Made by a program: the position numbers and the translations under genes | Notes under the pieces: generated by a model | What the model was told of the DNA's origin: nothing | Database searches by the model: none | What the model saw: the letters and a program-made list of their open reading frames with translations, nothing else | Shown: piece after piece, positions 12,657 through 24,400 of the stretch | How positions within the stretch are numbered: position 1 is the stretch's first letter | Layout: each line of letters opens with the position of its first letter | Assembly: GCA_008694505.1 (NCBI GenBank) | Contig: VZDJ01007753.1 | Coordinates: 13,861,003 to 13,925,002, forward strand | Source of the DNA: Cyanoderma ruficeps | Lineage: Eukaryota > Chordata > Aves > Passeriformes > Timaliidae | DNA: 64,000 bases | Direction of reading: 5' to 3'

Positions 12657-13684
12657 CTTCCCTCTGGAAGAGCTCTGCTCTCCCAGGGTCCCCAAGGCCC
12701 AGACCAGAGGCAGGAGAGCTCATCCAGCTTCTGTCTGCCATGGCAGTGGCCATGGCATCAAGATCCTCCATGTCAGTTTTCCACCTGCTTGTAAACTATG
12801 TGGCACTTGCTGAGCATGGCATGACATGGTGACATGGAGCTCAGAAGGACACAGACATGTCTGTGCCAAGCCTGTTCTGGAGAATGGCAAGAAGGCATCT
12901 CCTGCTTTCTCCCTCCTCTCAGTCCCAGACCCTCACAGCAGTCCAGGGTCAGTCCTGCAATGCTCATGTTTAGTCTGGGCGGCTGCAGGGTCAAAGGATT
13001 TCTCCTCACTTACACCTGAGAGCCATTCTGCAAAGATGGGGGGTAGAAAATCATAGAAAGGCTTAAAAACCTTTCTAGAAAAAGAAAGGACAGGATGGGA
13101 CACCAAACCTTATTTGTTGTGACAGAAGAATAGAGCTAAAGTCCTGGACACGCTGACCTAGGCAGGATTTTGGACATTATGGTTGGAGTTGGGAACAGGA
13201 GCTCATCTGACTATCACCAGGCAGTGGCTCCCATAACCCCCATGAGAGCTATGAGAACCATTCTTCACCTCTACCAGCTTTGCTTGGTGATAGCAGGGGT
13301 GGATAAGCACAGGAGTTACAACAGAAGAGTCACACCAAAAGCCAGGACGGATCTCCTCTTGCTGCAAGGTACCCGCAAAATGCCCAGACCACTACTTAGG
13401 AGGCATCACAGCCCCAGGATGGGAAGGGGGAGCTGGGTAGAAGGAAGATAAGGGGTCTGCAAAGGTGATAATGAGACTGGCACTGCAGAAAGGGCTGTTG
13501 CACGCGATGGGATGGGCTGGACAACTGGTTGCCTTGTCTCTGTGCTGAGATGGTTTCTGGTAGGAATGTGCTGGTGGCTGGTGGAAAGAGCCAATCCTGA
13601 CCCCATGAGAGGGAGATGCCTCAGGGACAGGCCACGCCAGTGCCCCAGTGCAGCCCTGACACTTGGGGACCCAGGAGTTCCTAC

Positions 13685-13782
13685 CTGTAGGAGACCTGCT
13701 TTCTGATGGCCAAGTGCAGGAACTGGTCCTCCACCTCCGCCACGGCCACTGCCCCTCTCATCTCTTCCCAAGCTGGATCCAT
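13685..13782 (-). CDS. DGKZ: Candidate alternative first coding exon of DGKZ
   Basis: A minus-strand ATG in strong Kozak context (GCAGCATGGAT; A at -3, G at +4) opens a frame that begins MDPAWEEMRGAVAVAEVEDQ and continues FLHLAIRKQVSY. It then meets a donor, TACAG/GTAGGA (GT at 13683-13684). The frame ends with AG, phase 2, exactly as the canonical DGKZ exon 1 does, so both could splice to the same exon 2. The peptide has an ordinary amino-acid composition, unlike nearby chance ORFs. It lies about 7.3 kb upstream of the canonical exon. DGKZ is known to use several alternative 5' exons in mammals. I cannot confirm the peptide against a database, so the gene assignment is inferred. Confidence 0.5.
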
Positions 13783-16700
13783 GCTGCGGAGGCCCAAGCG
13801 TTGTGCTCGCCCAGTGCTCTCTGTATCTGCCGCTCCCCAGAGGCTTGCAGTGGCTCCCCTGGCCACCTCACCATCATTCCTGGCAGGGGAGAAGTCTCTC
13901 CAGCTCCTGGGACCTTCAGCCATGCTGGAGTGAGGTTTCTTGGTAGGCAAGGAGTCTCACTCTGCCCCCAGAACTTCTTGGGAACCCCAGGTCTTGTCCC
14001 ACAGAGTTCCGCAGTGCTGCTCTGCTTCGCCTCCACGGGGCTGTGAGACAATCCCAGCAAGGCTTAACTCCCTGGGGGAGCGCAAGCAGGAGAAAAAGTG
14101 TCCAACTTTTTGCAGTGGTATTTATTGGCCTCTTGATAGCAGCTTGAGTAGCTCAGATGCAGCAGCACAGCCTCCTGCTGCCTCTACTGCCCTGACACTT
14201 TGAAGCGGAGGAATATCTGACACACGCCCGGAGATGTTGGTGCTGCTCCTCAGAGGTGCTGGCACTGTGAGAGCAGTGGGGAGAGAGTGGAGAACACAGC
14301 GTTCGCTGGAGAAGCACAGTCCAGGGATAATGATGATTGCAAGCGAGCGAAAAAGAGCTTGGATTGCCTTCTGCGAGGTCCCTCTGGAGCCAGGCACGTC
14401 TGTCACTGTCCCCGGCAGCAGCAGCTGAGCAGAGCAGCACGGAAAGGTAAGCAGTGAGGAAAGTGTCTGTGCACAAAGCCTGGAGCAGCTCTCAAACGAC
14501 AAAGCAGAAAGTGAGCATGAGCGTGTGCTGTGTTCGTGGGGAGGGGGCTGCGGGGAGCTGCATCCAGCAGGCAGCCTGGTGTCACCTTAGAGACACTTGA
14601 AACTGGCACTTAACTCTTTGGAGTCTGGGAAGGCAGAGGAGGGCGACAACTCAGCTGCCTGCAGTCCAGCTGACACCTGCCTGCCTGCAAGGGCTGCTCA
14701 GGGAGCTGGGTCTTGGGTGCTTCTCTAAACCAGACCTGCTGCCAGGTGAAGTCAGGTAGCCTGGAAAACAGCCTGACAGCAGCAGTCCCAGCAGAGCAAA
14801 GTACCTGCTGTTGTGTCCAATCATCCAACATGGACAACATCTGTCCAGGGACACGGTCTCCAGTTGTGGGCAGTGGTACCCATCTGAGCAGAGGTATTGC
14901 TGTAGCATGGTCTGTCCTTCCAGTTGGCTCACTCAGCTCCTTGTCACTTAGGAGGCTACATTATTCTTGGTTTTTCCTTATTCAAGTCAATTTTTCTCCA
15001 ATCTTGGCATCCAGAGGTAGAAATTACCTTCTGTTCTCTGCCCACATCCATCAGAAAAGTTGCATCATTTATTTGTCCCGGGCTGCAACTGGACTTTGTG
15101 AGCCCAGTCTCAGCTCATCCTGGTGCCATGGATGTCAGCTGGGGTAAAAGATCCCTACAAAGCTCCCATATGTGCCTCATTTGTTCTGTCCCAGATTCAC
15201 ACGCTGTGCCTTTACCTGCTAGGCCCTGGAAAATTCAAATTTCGTGTCTGTAAGAGCAAGTATCATGGCAAGGTCCTACAATCATGTATTGCACAAAGAG
15301 CACATTGCAGTCACCTGTAATCCCAGTATTTTCCCATGAAAGTCTGGCACGATGAGAGCAGGAACCTATCCTCAACCTGCTCTGACTGTTGTACAACCTT
15401 CAGGGAGTCATCAGGAGCATCTCATCCCCCATGCCAGCACTCTCCATCACCTCCATATGGCCCTGTGGTACCTCTGCTGCAGGGTGCTGTGGCACATTCC
15501 CACGCCACTTTTGACCCCAACCTGGGAAGCAGCAGGGGCTGAGGAAGTGCTGTGGCTTTCCCTGGTAACCAGAGCCCACTGGCACCTCCAGTTCAAGTTA
15601 CTGAACCTTTGTCCGGCCCTAAAAGTCACAATGACATATCTCTGGCTGCACCTCCTGGGGGATGTGTTTCTCTCAGGGGCATAGCAGCGCCCAGGCCCAC
15701 TCCTCCATGGAATCGTGACTGGCAGGGAGCCCCACACCCTCCTTGCTGTATGACTCAGCCCCTCCAGCCCCCACAGGGGTTTTGTTCTCCTTGAAAGCTG
15801 GAGTGCTGCTGGGTGAGCCCTCCCCCAGCAGCACTGTGCACAAGCACAGCTGGGCCTGGGGAAGCAGCTTTACCCTCACTTGCGGGGACAGAGACCAGCT
15901 TGGGAGCTTGCCAGTACTCTCTGCATGGGTGCATGGCCCTGCTCCATGTCCTCCTGCTGCCCACACAGGCTGGGAACAGGCTGTGGAAAGGAAGAAGCAG
16001 GGGGTGCCCAGTGGCACCTGTTCTTCTCAGCAGCCACAGTGAGATGCTGCTTCTTCCCTGGGCTTTTCCTGGCCTAGGGAGCCTCTGTTGCCATGGACTG
16101 TGGGAGGCACCTTCATTTGTGCCAGCTGGGACGTCAGGGCAGGACAAAGATGGGCTGTCCAGAGGAGCTACAGGGGATGCAGAATGCTGGTCCCCTCTTT
16201 CTCCCAGGGAATTTTGGGAAACATCTGTCTTGTCCTTTATGGTTAAAGAAGTTTGTGGCCACCAGGCTGAGGAAGTAGATGGCCAGTCAGGGATGGATAC
16301 AAATAGGAAGTTCAGTGAGAACAGGGTAGGAAGGAAGGGAGAGTATTCCTTCCGGGTGGAAAGGAAAGGAGAGCATTTCTCACTGGTGGATGTGTAAATG
16401 CCATAGGAAAGGACCTTCAGGGTGGGAAGCAGAGGCCCTTATTGCAGGCAGGGCAATAGCTGCGCCAGACATGGCAGAGCCCTGAACTAACAATGCCTTT
16501 GGTGAAGTCAGAGTAAAGGGCTGGACAGTGGGTACCTCCTGCATTCCCAAGGGGCCTGATCTTGCTCCACAGAAACTCTCTGTGTGGGGAGGAGCTGCCC
16601 ACAGAGCGTTTCCACCTTTCTACTCACATGCCAGATTGTATAGCTGTCACACAGGCAGGCCGGGCCAGATTTGTTTGTCAGGAGGAGACATCACAGGATA

Positions 16701-19130
16701 TGCCTGCATGAGGGGATGTAATGGATTGCACACGCTTCTGCTTCTCTCTCTGCCCACCTGACTCTGCGTCAGGTGTTTCTGTCATGAATGGGGTCACTCT
16801 TCACTTGGAGCTCCCTGAGGACTTGGGAAGAGCAGGCAGATGCTGCCTGAAGATGGTGGGGCTGGACAGTAGGATTGAATCAATGTCCTCCTGGCACCCT
16901 TCAGCTGAGCCAGGTCACCTGCTTACCTGGTGCTCATCTGCATACCTGAGGGACATCATGCAGGAGTGTGCCCTGCGCCCTGGGTAGGGATTTCCTTCTG
17001 TGTGGGCATGTGGGACAGTGCAAAGGCATATTGGTATTTACCATATAACCCCTATCCTTGTTTTTGCAGGCATAGCCAGGACATGAGCTTTCTAGGAAGC
17101 AGCATTTCTAGTAAAAGTAAAGCTCCATTAAGGTACAGTCGCTTTTCCTGGGCACAGGAAGAACCTCCACCCTGCTCACCTCTAAGCCCCATCTCAGCCA
17201 CCAGATTAGAAAATCAACACAGTTTTATTGAGGCAGGCCAGGTCAGTGTCCATCCAGGTGCTATCACTGTAAACAAGCCCCCCAGCACCTGGGGGCAAGC
17301 CACAAAACCTAAGTATTTTCTCTTTTTTTGCTGTTTTTAATTGTCCTGATAACAGAACAATTGGAAATAATTTCTCTCTGAAAAACAAAGTCCATGTTCT
17401 GTTAGCAGTTTTTTTTTTTGTTCAGGGCTTGTATGAATTGACAATGCAGAGGCTTCTGAGAAATGTGACCCTGAATGGGCAGAATCCCAGTTTGTTACGG
17501 CAGAGCTCGGCTGGGGCCGACCAAGAGCAATTTTGTGAGGCTGAAGGTGACTTGTAAAGAAGGTGACTCTTGCTTTGCTAATCCCCTCAATCTGCTCCAA
17601 TTAGTTGCTGTAGCCAAACTGGTAGGTGTGATTGGTTGGTGCATTTTGGGAGGCATAGCGAGGATCAAAAGATCCTAATGTGCCTACTTTGAGCAGCTCA
17701 GAGATATCCGGTAGACTGCAGGATTAGGAGGATTTGTCAAGATGAAGGGAAATTTTCTCCTGATGGAAGGGTTCTGATTGGTCTGGCCGCATTAAAAGTG
17801 CCAAAGCCTGAGAACTCTTTATTTTAAAAGCTTCCCTCTTGCACCTGATTTGGAGTGTGCATGAAAGGCGACGACCAGAATCTCCCTGGAAGGCAATTCC
17901 CAAGAGGTGAGTGAAGTTCCACAGGGCTGAGCAAAGCAGAGCTGAGCTCTTCCATTGGATGAAATCGGATGAGTGCAGGGAGCAGCCCCACCCCATGGTG
18001 GGGGAAGGTGCATCGGACTCATGCAGGGTTAGGAGGCTGCTTTTGGACCAGGTGCCGCAGGGAAAAGATCAGATTCTCAACTCACAACTAATTCTGGCTC
18101 AGGAAGAAACTGCAGGGCAAGGTCAGGCATTTCCTTGCGTTGGTGGGTGGGCAGGGCAAGGGAGCTCTGCATGGGTCTGCAAAACCATGTCACACTAACC
18201 TGCCATGGATCGCACAAACTCCCTCTTGGCAGTACAGACCTGGCTCGGAAGAGAGAGCTTCTATCTCTCCCAGCTGTTCAATGGCCAGCTTAGTCAAAAC
18301 AGCAAGGGCACAGCTTTACTCCCCGCCACCAATAAATTATAATCTGCAGAAAGGGACCTTTGTAAGCCCCAAACCTCACATTCTGCTGTGGCACAGTCCT
18401 GCTCTACCAGGCCAGCCAGAGGTGGGAGATAAAGACACCTTACAGCATCTCTGAAAGGAGCTCCTGGTTAGGCTGCCTTCCAGACATGGAGGGCTGACTG
18501 CAAGGAGTTGCTTCAATGGCCAAATTCTAATGAACCTGCTTGAAGCTTGCTAGAAAATGAAAATTTGTTTTCTAGACTCCCCGTTGCTTTGTGTTTCACA
18601 CAAAATCACGACAAAACCTATCAGTTTTTGCAGATGTAAATGGACTGTCAGAGGTACAGGCAGTCAAGACCCAGGTCATTGCCCATTTTAGTGCAATTGC
18701 TGCTTTTACAGTTAATGAAAAGATTTAGGTATTTTTTCAGACAGGATAGGACCATCATGCTATGAGCTATGTCTTTGTTGTACAGATCCCTGCAGAGCCT
18801 CTTCACTGAAGTAGCTCTTTGCTCCTCGTATACTTTCTTCTATTATCTTCCTCCTTCCAAGAGGATGATACTGGTATTTCAAGGGGGGAGAAAAAACAGA
18901 AGCAGAAAAGTTCTGACTTGTTCAGAACTGCAGAAGAAATGACAATGACATTGCTGCTGGAAATAAAACATGCAACTTTGTTTCTAGCCCCTGACACAGA
19001 GCATGAAGTCTCAGTACTGAACCAGCTTTGCATGTGGCCAGGGAATGGGAGAGGGAGCAGGAGTTGAAGAGCTGTGCATGTGGGCTGGCACGAGCACCAT
19101 GCCTCAATAAAAGCACCTGTCAACCCGGGG
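13783..19130. other. Intergenic region between CREB3L1 and DGKZ
   Basis: About 5.3 kb with no recognised gene. Near 14.2-14.45 kb a plus-strand stretch ends in a good donor (GGAAAG/GTAAGC), which could be a divergent noncoding exon. The 194-codon plus-strand frame at 15813-16397 has no recognisable domain. No repeats were identified. Confidence 0.5.
19106..19111 (+). terminator. Plus-strand AATAAA facing the CREB3L1 end
   Basis: AATAAA is followed about 30 nt later by a T-rich run (19144-19165), the layout of a working polyadenylation site for a plus-strand transcript. No plus-strand gene was recognised in the preceding 5 kb, so it may serve a noncoding RNA or be chance. Confidence 0.25.
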
Positions 19131-19145
19131 CTGATGCTGCATCTT

Positions 19146-19163
19146 TTTATTTTATTTTTTATT
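19146..19163 (-). terminator. Poly(A) signal cluster, CREB3L1
   Basis: Three AATAAA hexamers on the minus strand lie at 19146-19151, 19151-19156 and 19158-19163. Downstream in transcript sense is a GU-containing stretch (GGTTGACAGGTGCTTTTATT). Cleavage would fall at about 19125-19135. I found no other TTTATT on the plus strand between here and the stop codon. Confidence 0.55.
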
Positions 19164-19215
19164 TTGCTTCATAAAGCAAATGCAGAGCAAGTGATAGAAG
19201 GAGGAGAAAGGGTGG

Positions 19216-19275
19216 CTTGAAAACAAAACAAAACAAAACAAAAAAACCAACCGAAAAACACACAAAAAAAAAAAA
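19216..19275 (+). repeat. A/C-rich tract with AAAAC repeats
   Basis: AAAAC is repeated four times and followed by AAAAAAACCAACCGAAAAAC and a further A run. On the transcribed minus strand this is a U/G-rich tract within the presumed CREB3L1 3' UTR, some 50-110 nt before the poly(A) signals. Confidence 0.85.
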
Positions 19276-21402
19276 CCCTAAGAGGGAAGAAGCAGCTGCT
19301 GGAGTATAAGTGGAAAGTGAGCTGCCACAAGAAAGAAGTTCATAGATGCCAAGCCCGCACTAATTCTTAATAAAATACAATACTGAAAATAGGATCTGAG
19401 AGTCTCCAAAATACAATATCTTAAGGGATCAGCAATAATACAAAATAAGTTTCATTATGTACAAACGAGTTCTGCTCTTGATCTCTGTACAACGGTGGGA
19501 GTGGGAGGCATGGGGACATGCTCAGTGAGGTGTTGGGGTGGAGGAGGGTGTGCTTGGACCCGGCAGTGGTTCTTTGTGCTGGGGTGGAGGTGGAGGATGG
19601 GGATTGCAGTGGTATCTGGTGACCAGCGGGTCTCGTGGGGAGAGCAGAGCAATGCTGAAAGCTTTCCTCTTCAGCACCCCACTGGCCACGCATGCACGAT
19701 TGCAGCCAGCTGTGTCCAAATTTTCCTTAATGACTTGGAGGGGCAAAATCAATTTTCAATAGGAAGAAAAGAAGGATGTGAGGGCCCTTCCCTCACCTCT
19801 CTCAGTCCTTGAGCAAGAGCCATCCCATCCTTCCTCAACAGGGAGCCTTCTCCACTCCCAGCCTGGGGGAAGAGGAGAGGCTGGGGCAGTGCAGAGTGAG
19901 TCCAGGATGAGAAACAAGCAGAAGAGGAGCCTGCTGTGAGACCTGGCAGAGTACACAGGGACTGTCGTGTTACACATGGGGCAACCTGCCACATCCCAGA
20001 TCTCCAACACTCGTGTCCCACATTGTCCTTCCATCAAATGGCAGCTGAGGGGATGGAGTGAGGAGACACTTCCACCTTTTTGCAGGACTTTTGCTGGAGG
20101 AAGAAGGATCAGAAATGGGTGTCTGGGTGCTGAAGAGGATGGCATAGGCTTGAGATGATGTCACTTCAACACCAAACTTGGCAAGTCTGGCCCGAGAAGT
20201 GGTATGGCAAGAGTTTGCCATCTTTGCTGTCAGCATTTAGAAAGAAGAGGTCTAAAACTGTCTCTGGTGACCCTGGCCAATTCCAACATACCACCTCTTT
20301 CTTGACAGATGTACCTGTCTCCAGAAATGGCAGTATGTCCTCAGTGGCTTTCACAACACTATTGTGCACACAGAGGATGTGAGGGGAATGATGGCTAATC
20401 TGACAACCCTCCAATGGGTTGTAGAGCTCTCCCTGGTGGTTCCTAGGAAGACTCCATTAGGCATGAAGCAGAATCAGGGATGGAGAGCTGGGATGGGGGT
20501 CAGGTTATGGGAATGTATTTTTCTCACTCACTCTCAAAGGGGAAGGCCTGCAGAATGGAAAGTGAGAAGACCACTGACCTGGTTAGCACTGCACTGTAGG
20601 GCCCAAGCTGGGAACAAAGGAAAATACCACCCCTGCCAAAACAGGGGTGCTAAGGGTGGGGAGAAGTGGGTTATGAGGGAAAGTTACTCTCTTTTTCAGA
20701 GCTCTGGTTACCAGAAGCTGCTGGCTAATTTTTATGGTGATTTATCTGTCTGGGTCTCTCTCCCCCACTCCGTTTGTGTGCAGATCTTTGCAGAGAGTTG
20801 GTGTTGAAGTTACATAGGCATGTCCATCAAGAGAAAACTAGAACAAGGAAGAACTAGGTTTTCTCTCAATGGAAGCAGAAATATACTAACATATGGAGGG
20901 CAAGGAATGAGCTCAAACTCTCCAGAGCCATCTCTCCAGCACCAATATCACCCACTCCTAAAACCCTCAGGCAGGACAGTAAATCCAGCACTTTCTCTCT
21001 CCTTCAGGTGCATCTGATGTAGCCAAGGGGTACACGTGGGGACAGCCCCCTTGGTCTGGAAGCTTTGGGGAGTGAGCTGAATAGTTTGTGGGTTTCCCCT
21101 GATCTCCCTCCTCTCCAAGGTGAGCCCACATCCATAGGGTAGTGCTCATTTAAGCAGGAGGTAAGGCCAGAGAAGAGGGAGTCTCAGGGCTTCTCCAGAC
21201 ACCTACTGCTGGTTCTGGCAGTCCTGTGACTCCCCTCAGAGAGATCAGCACTAATGGAGATGATGAGGAAGGGGAGGAGCTGAACCCAAGGCCAGTTTAG
21301 GAGTGTCTAAATGCAGCGTCCTCTCCTGCCAAGTCCCCTCAGTTGCTTGGTAAGGAGGGAATCCTGCAATCAGACAGATGAGGCCTTGAGGTCCAGAAGC
21401 TG

Positions 21403-21439
21403 CTACAAGAATTCAGTTGTCTCACTGGAGCTTGTCTCC
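21403..21439 (-). CDS. CREB3L1: CREB3L1 exon 12, coding part and stop
   Basis: Acceptor TTTTCCTCAG lies 124 bp beyond the exon 11 donor. The split Arg codon is followed by [11 protein letters not shown] and TAG (21403-21405). The sequence does not resemble human DLGPNTTIKLS, but both tails have eleven residues after the shared Arg and the phase fits, so I accept it. An RNA-seq junction would settle it. Confidence 0.75.
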
Positions 21440-24400
21440 CTGAGGAAAAGAAAAGACAAGGCATCAGTCAAGGTTCATTGTAGCCTCCTATGTGAATTCA
21501 CCTCTGTGTGCCCAGCTAGTTTTCTCTGTGCTTTGGGCTCAGAAGGTGGCCCCACCTGCTTACCTCTCACGGAATTGCTCTTTGAGGTCGCTGAGAGTTG
21601 GGTCAGTTCGGTTCTGGTCAGGACCCCCCTGGGTTTTGCTCAAATATTTAGCTGTCTCATGTGTCCTGGCCAGATGAGGCCTTCCCTCCTCAGACTGCCT
21701 TTTTTTGGCCTCCCACCCCTCAGGATGGTCCATGGTTAGAAAGGAGCTATAGCTCTCTTCTAAGGAGCCAGCACCCTCATCATAGAAAAGGAGGCTCCGG
21801 GACTGAACTGGAAAAGAGGAGAGCATTGGTTAACAATGAGGACAAGGTCTCTTGCAATGGGTGTGGTTTGTAATGGTGATTTCAGCACATGCTCACCCAG
21901 CCTTATCCACGTGTAACTGTGCAGGATACCCTCCTCCCCCTAGCTTCATGAAGCAAATGCCCCCCTGGACACAGCCTCTTCATAAGATAACCAGTCTGCC
22001 CTGGGACTTTTCCCTCATGCTCCTTCCTTTGACACTTGGCACGTTTTGGGACAATGGTTAGCACAGGATGACAACAGGACCAGCAAGGAGCTTTTATGGA
22101 GTTTGTACCACCAACAGATAAAGAGTCGTCCCTTGCTGCAGCCCCAGCATGTAGGGTAGGCACAGAGGTGAGGATGCTATGCCTGACCAAGGAGTGTCGA
22201 GAAAAGAGCTGGAAATGGTTTGACAAGTTGAAATGGAGGAACCACATTAGACTCACTCTTACTAGTTGTGTAAATGTCTGGTGCTGGTGTTGCTTTCACT
22301 GTCTGTGATGCTGAAGAGAATTCAGGGAGACAGGGCATCAGGGATCCCAGGATCAGAACGAAGCAGAGTGCCAGCACCTAGAAAGGAGATCAGCACAGAG
22401 TCAGTGCCACTAGCCATGAAGAAACACTCCCCCCACAGCACAACAACATGAGGCTGTGTAAGAAGATCTGGTTAGATTGACAGCTGGATACCTGTGGTCC
22501 CCCAGGCAGGGAAGGGGCTTGCTGTGCTAATCTCTGTTGCAAATTCAAGAAGGGAAGTCAGAAACTTCCTCTTGTTGCTTTATTTGGAGTATTTCTGGTT
22601 CAATTGTGAGAACTTGCCTGTCATGTTGAGGAGAGATAGTGGAAGGCATAGCTGAGAAACAAGCTGAAAAAAAGAGAGACTCAACAGAAGGGACAAACTC
22701 TGCCTTGACCAAAGGGAACCTAACCATTGGCTGTAAAGAAAACAAGTCCACTGGGAGAAATCTCTGAGGTACTACACACAGAGCAAAGTGAAGCTACTAT
22801 TCATGCATGGACAGAAATGACAGCAGAACTGCAGTTGCTTAATACCTGATAGTAGAGATGCAGATTTCTAGGAAAGGGTTAAATTTATGCTTGATGTGTA
22901 GATATGCATGTGTCAGTGCCTTCTGCTATCAGGCAGACAAGTCAGAGCTACTAGGCAGTGATAACAGGAGAAAGGTACATGAAATCTCCCCTGAAATCCC
23001 CCTCAGGTAGGTCTGGAGCTATCTGGAAATTCTGCCATGACAATAAAGCTTCAGAGTGAAATGCCAGTGCTGATCATAAGGGACTCTGTAGAGCTTAGGG
23101 AACTGCCAGTACAGAGCAAGAAGGCACACATGGGCAATGGTACAGAGCCAAATTATTGAACACTCACACACCATGCATGGTCTGTAACTACCTGCTGCCA
23201 GCTCAGTGCTCAAACTGAGCAGCCAAAGAGAAGATGCATCTATTGGTGATTTCTAATACCTATGTATAAACTGTAAAATTTGTCCTGGGTGGATGCCTGC
23301 GGGAACAGCCAGCAATTGCTTGACTGTTTTTCAGAAGTCACCTATTTCAGAATACCTGTGCCTAAGGAATGCACAGAAGCTGGTACATCAAGTTAATTTT
23401 GACCACCAGTGGATTCCAGGAGATGTGGAAGATGAAATCGTAACATGGGGATACTATGTTATGTAAAGAGGGATTTTAATTGTCCATGGCTGGTTTTAAA
23501 GTAAGGACATTAAATGAAGGCAGCACAGATGCTGTCTAAGCACGTCATATCAGGCACATGAAGAATTTAGAATCCTTACTCAAAAAAAAAAAAAAAAAAG
23601 AGGGAAAAATAAATTCTGAATGGATGTTGCTTGGAATTATCACAGCCAAACACACAACTTGGAGAAAAGGGAGCCAGCCCTGTAAAGTCTGTTCTTTCCT
23701 TCCAAAATAAAACAGTCTTTTTGGGCTGAGAAAGAGCAGTATACTTAACATCTTGCTTTAACATGGCTTTCAGCTGGGGTTTTGAAAAACAGCGCTGTTT
23801 TTACTCTGTTTTGTTTCAGGTTAACTCTGATGCTCTGATTCACTTCTTCAAACTCTACTTCATAACAGTAACTCTTGGCTTGATTCTGAGTAACATTTAT
23901 GTCAGCTTTTGACCATCTCATTATTTGACATCTTAAAATTGAGGAAAATTAAGCTAGAGAAAACTACTGCAAAACCATTTGGAAAGGTGGAGGCAAAATT
24001 AATAATAATAAAAAGACATACTGAGAGTGTATTTATCAAAGGGTTCACTGTCAAACTGTGAGGAAGTAGCAGATGGAGTAGCAGAGAGATCTGTTACGGA
24101 TCTGGCAAGATTCATCCTTTTTGAGCTTGACTTAAATGATGGACTGTATCAAACTGCAGATGGGAGAGACTACAAGCAGACTGGGTTTTGGTCAGTATTC
24201 TAATTTGGAATGATCTTGACCATGGGAAGAAATGGTCCAAGGGAACAGTGGGAAGATCTATACAGACAAATGTGGAGACCTGCTGAGAGCTCTGAGGTGG
24301 CAGGAGTGATTAACAGGGGAAATACATCAGTGGCTACGTGTTTCAGCTGCTCTACAGAAGAGGCTCTGGGAATTAAACTGATGCATGAGATGGGTCCAGG

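Larger units (their letters stand above)
6460..13684 (-). other. DGKZ: DGKZ 5' UTR, promoter and alternative intron
   Basis: The first few hundred bases are the GC-rich 5' UTR and promoter. If the exon at 13685-13782 is real, the rest is its intron. A smaller CG-rich patch lies at about 10.53-10.80 kb, MEF2-type motifs at 10467 and 11329, and a G run at 12644. No other coding exon is supported. Confidence 0.5.
19131..21402 (-). other. CREB3L1: Probable CREB3L1 3' UTR
   Basis: This is about 2.3 kb from the stop codon to the first clear minus-strand polyadenylation signals. It holds no convincing ORF. Near its end, an A/C-rich plus-strand tract (19216-19275) would be a U/G-rich tract in the transcript. 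The 3' end is inferred from the hexamers, so a shorter 3' UTR using a variant signal is possible. Confidence 0.55.

Noticed and set aside
15813..16397. 194-codon plus-strand frame in the intergenic region
   Set aside because: No family recognised. The C-terminal part comes from a short purine-rich tandem duplication. The frame is more likely chance.
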